Source of the DNA: Helopsaltes ochotensis
Taxonomy: Eukaryota > Chordata > Aves > Passeriformes > Locustellidae
Length of the DNA: 64,000 nt
NCBI GenBank assembly: GCA_013400155.1
Contig: VXBM01000211.1
Location: forward strand, 649,645-713,644
Direction of reading: 5' to 3'
In this document: positions 56,886 to 64,000 of the stretch, piece by piece
Position numbering within the stretch: position 1 is the first letter of the stretch
How the letters are laid out: each line of letters begins with the position of its first letter
Translations under genes and position numbers: made by a program
Notes under the pieces: model-generated
The model's database searches: none
The model's input: only the letters and a program-made list of their open reading frames with translations
What the model was told of the DNA's origin: nothing

Positions 56886-59800
56886 TGTTGGGGGAGGGGG
56901 GAGCAGAAAAACAACGGCAAAACAAACTTTTTAGTTGGATGGCCTTCCCTGCCTTTGCCATTTACTCCCTGGCTTTTCCATCTGAGCAATGTCAGTGAGA
57001 GGGATGTTTCCCCCATGGCTTTCTGTCACAACCCATCTCTTGGGGACACGTGGCTTGGCTGCTGGCCTGGCTCAGGGGCTGTGGCAATGGCAGAAGGTCT
57101 CTGGAAAATGTGTCTTGTAGCAAAGTAAAGACACTTGGCTTGCAAGTGCTTTCTCTGCTTTACTAAACTTAGAAGGCAAATTAAATATGAGCATAGGTGG
57201 ATCCAGGAATGCTCGCTTCAGAAGGCTTGCCTTGAATGCCAGGCACAGGCTGGATCTTGCCCTTTGTAGGGCAGTTAAGTTCTTTGTTTTGAAGCATGGA
57301 ATACTTGAGCTTAAATAGGGTCTCAAGCACTTGAACCCTGTGCTGTGTTTAATGACAGTTTCAGTCCTTCCAGGAGTGCCTTTCTACAGGTACTCATTGA
57401 AAAGTGTCTTCCCTGACACTTTAACCTCGCTCTGCTTAGATCTGCTGAAGTGGGCACCTCACCCTTTCTCCAAGTACATGGGTGCTTTCGAGCTGTAATG
57501 TGTGTTTCCCTGATGATTAAATTACATTTGCTGGTCATCCTGGTGTTTCACCTGCAGGGAGAGGAATGTTCCCTTCCTAGAAAAACAGGCTGGTCTGCAA
57601 ACTCTCAGAGGAAACGGGTTTTCTTTTCAGCTCCTTACTCCAACTGAGAGAGACTTTTAACTTGTGGAAAGACAAGTTTGGAAAGAGCTGGGGCTGGGGG
57701 GGGGTAAATGCAGTGTCTGAAAGAATCCATCCTCCATGGCTTCCCACAGTGCTAAAGCACAAAATACTTCCCTGCACAACTTTAAGACTTGAAATCAAAA
57801 TCACAGGCTTACAGCAATGGTGTGCTGTAAGAAAAGAGCAGGAGGGCCTGAAGGCATGCTTGAGGTCGTAGGTCCCTGCAACAGCAGCAGCTTAGCCAGG
57901 TGAAATTCCCAGCTGAGGACCCTAGAAGAGAAACACATCCTCTGTTTTGAAAAATCACTGAAGGGCAGGAAAAGACACAAAATCTGGTGAGGTGTTTTAA
58001 CCCTTGGCTTGCCTGCAGAATGAATCAGCTGGGAATGAATCCTGCAACCTGCTTGGTGATGTTGGGGTGCTCGTGGATAATGGCTCTGTGAAGCAAGAGC
58101 TTTATGTACCCTCTTTTTAAACCCCATCCAGGACCATGACGAGCACAGTGCTGTGAGGACGTGACGGGATGGTTACAGGCACAGAGACCTGCCTGTAGGA
58201 CCAGTAGTTAGAGCAGAAAATACCTGCTGCTGCTGTCTTCAGCTGGCCTGAGTCCCCAAAGCTATCCCAAGAACGTTAAAATAAGCTGTGCATTTGCATC
58301 CTGTGCTTTTTGCAATAACAAAGCAGCAACTTGATCTTGCTCCTGAGGCTTTGTGCAGTCAGGGAGCTGCTGCCCACACCTGCACAGCGAGGCTGGTTTC
58401 AAACCCTGACAACAGGGACATGTCAATATGAGGCTCTTTGTTAGTGTTATGGACACTTAGTAATTTTTTTTCTTTTCAAAGAGGTGGAGAATCCATTTTA
58501 TTCAGGGACAAACCCAGTTAGGAGTGACCTTTATTAAATTGTGTCAGATGCAGCTCCCCAAGGTACTGATATCATGCAGGAGGGTTGGGCAGTGCAGCGA
58601 TTCCTCACTCAGTATTTCGATATTACAGATTTCTGGCAAACAGATGAGAAGGAATGTAATGCTAACAACCTGCTTTACTATCAGCATAAAATCCACAGTA
58701 GGAATGGGTCAGAAGTTGTGTTCTAATGCACACAAAGAGCTTGTAATCTCAAAATCTGTGTAGCATCAGGGAGAGAGCTGCAGGCTGTGATTCACTAAGG
58801 AGAAGCTCGGGTGTCCAACATGCTTCATCATGGTCACAGGTATGAAACAGGGAGCAGGACCAGCAGTGAAGCAGATTCAGAATCTCATTTTCCTGACAGG
58901 CTGCATGTACCTGCTGTGCAGTCAGCAAACATACACCTGTCCAGGTAACAGCTAGAGAGAGAGAGACACAACATGCACACACATCTCACAAACAGATGGG
59001 GAGGCTCATAAAGGAAATTTACGGAAAGGCAAGATTAAGCTGGAGAGGCAACAAAATGCTCCAGGACTTAAATGAGAAATATATGTTGGCAACGGGACAG
59101 TGCTTAGAAAGAACAGAAAAATCAATTGTTGTTTAGCTGCAGCAGAGGATATGGATCATTTAGCAAGCGCTGGTAGAAAATATCCCAAGAATAGTAACAG
59201 TGCTTCCAAGGAGCTCGAAGAAACCAGTTATTGCATGAGTTACAGTTCCCAGGGACGTGCACCACCTGCCCTGCTGTGCAGAGGGCAAGCCTGCTGAACC
59301 AGATTAGATAGGGACTAGAATATATCAGAGTTTATTGTACCAAGTGAGAGGCAAACAGTGAGGCATCTCTCAGGACCTGGAGATCTGGGATCCTGGAATT
59401 TGTGTTGTATCTCCCATATTTTGCAAATTATTTCAAATACGAAACAGCTTTTTGAGGGGAAAAGTCTTATTTTATGAGAGCTGTATCTTCAAGACCCACT
59501 TCTGTGCCATCTATTAGATCTAAGGCAATTAGTGATAATTCTAGTGTATTGAGCAGAGTTTGCAGGTCTGCTGATACATATTTATTTTTCAGAGAAAGTG
59601 TGGGTTGAAGTGATTTGAAGTTGTGATCTAGACCAATAATTACCACCTTACCTGCATGATGTCCCTTTACATGCATTTCATAGAGGCTCTTTTACCCTTT
59701 ACTATGTTTATGATAATTTGAACCTCTTTGCCCTAACAGGATTGTGAGTGATTTTGTAAGTTTTAGATGCTGTAGGACTGTGCAGGGTCTCTGTTACTCA

Positions 59801-62399
59801 ACAACACTTTAGTGCTGCTGCTGTAGAAGCAAATAGGAGCAGCAATGATGTTAGAATTACTCTTGTGAATTACCCACACAGATATGTGTCAGGCTTGCTT
59901 GTGTGTCAGATGTGCGTGTGCAAACCAAATATTGAAGAATAAGAAATGTTAGAGACTTCCATGCTGCTCTGAGAAAAGCACATCTTGAATTTCAGCCAGG
60001 CATCTGTGAAGTAAAGAAAAAGACCCATGAGTGTGTGCCTTTGATAAGAAGCAAGATTTCATTTTTTGTCTCTATTCCTTGACTGCATTTGTTTGTTTGG
60101 AAATTTTTATCCGAGAAACTGTAAAACATCACTAATGGCCCAGCCTCTGCTTAATGTCCAATGGTTCAAACACTAAAACTCTGGTCTCAGTTTGCTCCCT
60201 GAGAGTGTTGGGCTGCTCTCAAGTCCTTTCAGTTCCTCACTCGTGCCTAAGCTGACAGGAGTCAGTTCTTCAGTCTCTTTTCATGCATTTGCTTTTGACC
60301 AGAGCACTGCAGGATGTCATCCAACTCCCTCTCCTCAGTGACTTGAGAGCCTGTGTTCTCACTCTGTTACGTTTTCATCAAATACCGTAGATGCTCATTG
60401 TGTTTTACAGCACTGGGCTATTTACAGTAATGTTTTGCTAGCAACAAATTCCTGCGTGCACCTGGAGGAGGAGCACATCCAGGCAAAGTTTTGCCTGATC
60501 CAGGTCATAAATTAAAAATAGGCTTATTAAGTTGTTTAATATCTTTTCTGCCCTTCGCACGTGTTATGCACATGAATAATTAAGAATTAGTTCAAATTCA
60601 TGGTATACAAAACTCTAGAAGCTGCGATATTTTGTGACTGTCTTTTATCACAATGTGAAAGAAAAGACTTTATTGGGTTTTTTTGTAAGTCCCAAGCTGA
60701 AAAGAAAACGAGAATCTTACAGATACAAGTGATCTCTGAGATGCAAATGCTGTGGACTCTGGGACAAGAGGTTTTTGATCTGATATTTAAATTCATAGTT
60801 AGAAGAATGTTTTAGCCTGGTTTTTAATACAGTTGCTAGTTTGGTTTCAAACATTAAAATTGAGGATTCATCCATGTATGAAGGTGGTTATGTAAGAGTG
60901 CACATGTGCCTGTGTGTCCGTGGAGGTCACATGAGAATGTCCATCGTGTTCATTGGAGCACCCTGACAACTGCAACACTAAATAACATGCTGAGAGCTTG
61001 CTTTGTTTTTTTTTCCAGTGTCTGCATGATGTACTCTGAGTGTTTACATTTTCATGGTGCATCTTCTATTTTGCTGCCCCTTTTTCCAAGCATTTAACCT
61101 CTCCCAGATTCTTTACCAGTAAGACTTTGTTCCTGGCTGATCTACCTTTGCTCAAAGGCACCTCTGCTCTGAGAAAAACCTCTCAATAAAGTGAGAAGAA
61201 GATGAGTTAGATTTAGGTATTACAGAGTGCAAAAGGTGCTTCAGAGCAATAAAAGTCTGGGAGGTTTTTTTGTGGCTCTTGTGTTTTCTAATTGACATTT
61301 ACCAAGTGTCCTTGCACTCAGTCCAGACTTTTTAAATCACCCTTGCCTAATCTGTAGTTCATGATTATAGGCTTGTGGGCTTTTCAAGGACTTTTCAATA
61401 ATTATTGGTGGAACTAGGGGGGAAACAGACAAAGGAATGGGGCACAATCAGAGGGTTGAAAATGCTGGTAATGGTGTTGGGGATCTATGACTGAGAATCA
61501 TGGCTCAAGGTCCTCAAGAAGGAATGAAATCTGTCTTGTCTCTTCAGGACTTAAATGGGTCTGTATTTGAAGATGCAGCTTCAGTGATACCTTGTGAGCT
61601 TTCTCAGGTGTGTGTGTGTGTGATGATTCTTCATTCAGGACAGGATTTGTGAGAAGAGTCTGGGGTCACTGTAGTAATAGATCTGTGGTATAACACAGCT
61701 GCTGGCTCCTGCTTAGCCTTACCTGATTCAGTGTAAAATGCACTTTCTCCTGTGATCAGTCCTGTTGAACCTTTCCTGTATAGCACACATTGTTTCAAAT
61801 TAGGAACAGTGTGATAGACTAGTGAGAAGTTCTCTAGGCTAAGGATGAGCAAAGATCCCTTTGGGGGACTCATCTCTACAATTGCATTTTGCTTTTGTGT
61901 GAAGTACAAGTACAGCTGCTCTCTAAGACCTCATGTAAATGGGACCCAGAAAATTCTAGAGAGGCTGTTTCTGCTTGAGGATTACAGAAAGTTCTGCCTC
62001 TCTATGTATTGCCATGTTCCTGTGCCCAACCCTTGAGCATCTCCCTTGTATGGTTTGTTGTGCTAGTAAGGAAGCAAAACCTGCATCGTAATTTTTTTTT
62101 AATGTACTCCAAAACATAGGTGATTTCTCTGTAAAAAGCATATAAAAATGCAAGTGATAGAACAAAACTAACCATTAGGCTAAGTCCAAAGAATTCTTGA
62201 TAAAAATACAGGAGAGTTGATCTACAAATACAACATTTCTGGCTTTTTCCATAAAGAGCAGAATATTCCATTGAGTTGCTTTTTAGAGCTTTCTTCCGTT
62301 TTCTGTTCTTTCTCTAGGTAAGTGTCGTTGGCAGCATGCAGCAGTGCACCTTGCCTCCCATGGATTGTCCTTAGGCAAGACAAACTTTAATTGTCTTAT
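56886..62399. other. Unique non-coding DNA, no gene seen
   Basis: Repeat-poor, CpG-poor sequence. A minus-strand frame at 62002-62271 (89 codons) encodes a hydrophobic segment but has no recognised family. G-run at about 57696-57704 and GAGA run at about 58954-58965. Nothing exon-like is recognised. Confidence 0.5.
61608..61622. repeat. (GT)7 microsatellite
   Basis: A perfect short GT run. Confidence 0.88.
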
Positions 62400-62434
62400 T
62401 TTTGAGCCACGTACACTGCAGCCTCGCTCCCTGC

Positions 62435-62870
62435 TGTAAAATGGCTCCTAGCTTAGCTTTGCACGTCAGCGTTTCCTTGCTGTTCTGATGTCCTCGGCAT
62501 CTGCTGCCGATTCCTCAAGACAGTGTAAAAAAGAAAACCATGCCTTGCTCGCGGAGTCTGTTTTGTTTGTTGTGCTCGTGCTGCTGACACTCCTATTCCT
62601 GAGAAGCGCCTGGAGTCTTGCGTGGGCGCTCGAGTGCTTGTGGAATGCGCCCGCCGTGATCCGATCGGACCTGCTCAGGTTGTGCTCCACTCCGGTGTCT
62701 GAGTGCTCACCCGGGGAGCTGCGTGTGTCACTGTGACACACCGCTTGGATACTGACATGAAACCATGTGAGTGATGGCAGAATAAACCAAGTTAGCGCCT
62801 TAGTGAATCTGACCTCGGTGGTTTGGTGGCCTGAGGAGACGGCAGCGGCACTTGTACAGGTGTCTCAGCA
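62435..62870 (+). mobile_element. Candidate solo retroviral LTR (edges uncertain)
   Basis: About 24 CpGs lie between 62461 and 62860, while the preceding kilobase has almost none, so this segment has a different history or methylation. AATAAA at 62781-62786 is followed within 30 bases by GT-rich GGTGGTTTGGTGG (about 62817-62829), a complete polyadenylation arrangement. The order AATAAA, a CGCCTT-type word, then a CTCGGTGG-type word resembles the R-U5 region of alpharetrovirus-like LTRs. A TGTAAAA start at 62435 and CA ends at 62867 or 62870 are possible. Against it: no target-site duplication, no TATA box, no primer-binding site and no internal genes were found. An alternative is a small CpG island. 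No viral protein is encoded. Confidence 0.35.
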
Positions 62871-64000
62871 GTCCTCGCAATTTTCCGTTCCCTTTTGCTT
62901 TGGGAGAGAGGGAAAGGGGATTCTGAGGCTATTTGAAAAATGAAGCCTGTAGAAGAAACAAACAAACTGCCTGCTCTGGTATTAGAGTCATCAATCTTGG
63001 TCAGGCATTATTGCCAAAGGAGAACTAGGCTGGAGAAATATGCCTGTCAGTGTTCAATCATTACGTCCATTAGATACTGGTTGGCATTGATACATATTAA
63101 ATAAAGGAGTGTGAGTTGTAGCTGCTCCAGTTCTCTCTGTGTGGAACACCCAATTCAGTGATAACTGGCTGAAAATGCTCTCAGCAGCTCGTTTATTTAT
63201 CTGTGCGTGGAAAGGGGGGTTGGCAGCTGGGCAGATTTTAACACTGTAAAGAAGAAATTTGGTTATGTGCCAGGAGATCTGTAGTCACAATCAACAACTT
63301 GTAAAAGGATTCAGCTCAGGAAGAGTGAAAGCGTGGAGCTGGGGCCAGCTGAAGCATTTACAAAGTGACAGAAATTTTATATATATATACACACATATAT
63401 ATATAAAGGACAGAAATAGTGATGATTCCAATTGCCCTAGAAGTCAGAGGAAGGCTTAGAAACTCACCAGAGGAAGTTGACAGCTATTGATAAAGCTCCA
63501 TAGGAACTACACCTGCAGATTTGAGCTCCAGGGGAGTGATGCCACAGGTGGAGTGGGAGGCAGGATCAGATTGGGCTGGGTAAGAGAAGAATGAAGTTCA
63601 TGGGCTCAGCTCTCTTCTGCTCTGAAGCTCCTGCAACAATAGGAGCAAACTGTGCCAGCAGTTGCTGCTGTGGTGGTACAGAACAGCATGGAGGGGCCAG
63701 CACAGACAGGAGGAAAGTCTTCAAGCTCAATTGCAGGCTCCTAGGATGCACTTGGTTTCCTACCAACAAAGCAAATTTTATAACATGGTGACTGCTCCAG
63801 AGAAATGTCTTTCTGGCATCTGCATTGTAACCGTTTCAGAAAGAGGCACACAGACATAGGAGCCTGTGCCCACAGAATTGCCTCCTTTGCAGGGAACATA
63901 GCTCACAACGGTGATAGATGTAGTAAAGGTGACCTGCTTCCTTCTCAGCATGTTTCAAGGCTTTAAAAGTGCAGTATTACCTTTCAAAAGCTTTCCATAG
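62871..64000. other. Unique non-coding DNA, no gene seen
   Basis: CpG density drops back to background. Short overlapping frames near 63566-63860 have no domain. No repeat family was recognised apart from the dinucleotide repeat listed next. Confidence 0.5.
63378..63405. repeat. Compound (TA)n(CA)n(TA)n microsatellite
   Basis: A TA run, three CA units and a second TA run. The sequence is near self-complementary and can extrude as a hairpin. Confidence 0.9.

Noticed and set aside
62002..62271. Minus-strand 89-codon frame with a hydrophobic segment
   Set aside because: No family recognised. A T-rich or A-rich strand yields hydrophobic frames by chance, and no splice or start context supports it.
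1..64000. Prokaryotic-style systems (operons, CRISPR arrays, phage or defence genes)
   Set aside because: The sequence lacks dense long genes, ribosome-binding sites and spaced direct repeats. Repeat families and texture are those of a vertebrate genome.

Overview
This window is non-coding vertebrate nuclear DNA, most likely from a bird and probably a songbird. The best taxonomic evidence is one interspersed element at about 14704-14844. Read on the minus strand, it has a tRNA-Ile-like head joined to an avian CR1-type tail (a gttggaagggacc core and two CACAGAAT-like terminal octamers). This is the architecture I recall for the passerine TguSINE1-type SINEs. Low interspersed-repeat content, long AT-rich stretches with intact transcription-factor-like words, and small scattered CpG-rich patches also fit a bird. 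The species and chromosome cannot be told from the sequence.

I found no protein-coding gene, convincing exon, rRNA, functional tRNA, bacterial operon or CRISPR array. The longest open frames fall in GC-rich or tandem-repeat DNA and show no recognisable domain. The window therefore looks like a large intron or an intergenic desert. Its neighbouring gene is not visible here.

Layout. 1-8 kb: a 14-bp minisatellite (1584-1909), a short CpG-rich patch (3660-3896), an octamer-motif cluster (6062-6214), and an assembly gap (7517-7798) abutting a TCTCC pentamer array. 8-15 kb: two degraded MIR-like SINE fragments and the tRNA-Ile/CR1 SINE. 15-42 kb: mostly unique AT-rich DNA with candidate regulatory blocks (20.2, 21.2, 25.8-27.2, 29.2, 30.5, 34.6, 36.5, 38.6 and 40.9 kb). 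These hold an 18-bp palindrome made of two opposed CAATAAA sites, a 14-bp palindrome with opposed GATA cores, and a 12-bp TAATTA palindrome. 42-54 kb: alternating GC-rich and AT-rich unique DNA. 54.3-54.5 kb: a G/T-only strand-asymmetric tract with a G-quadruplex motif. 56.74-56.89 kb: a small block with repeated GCATGTT and AATTATGCA words. 62.4-62.87 kb: a strikingly CpG-rich segment with an AATAAA signal and a GT-rich downstream element, a candidate solo retroviral LTR.

No genes can be shown to work together here. If the window has a function it is probably cis-regulatory. The regulatory candidates rest on motif structure seen by eye, and cross-species conservation was not tested. Block boundaries are approximate.
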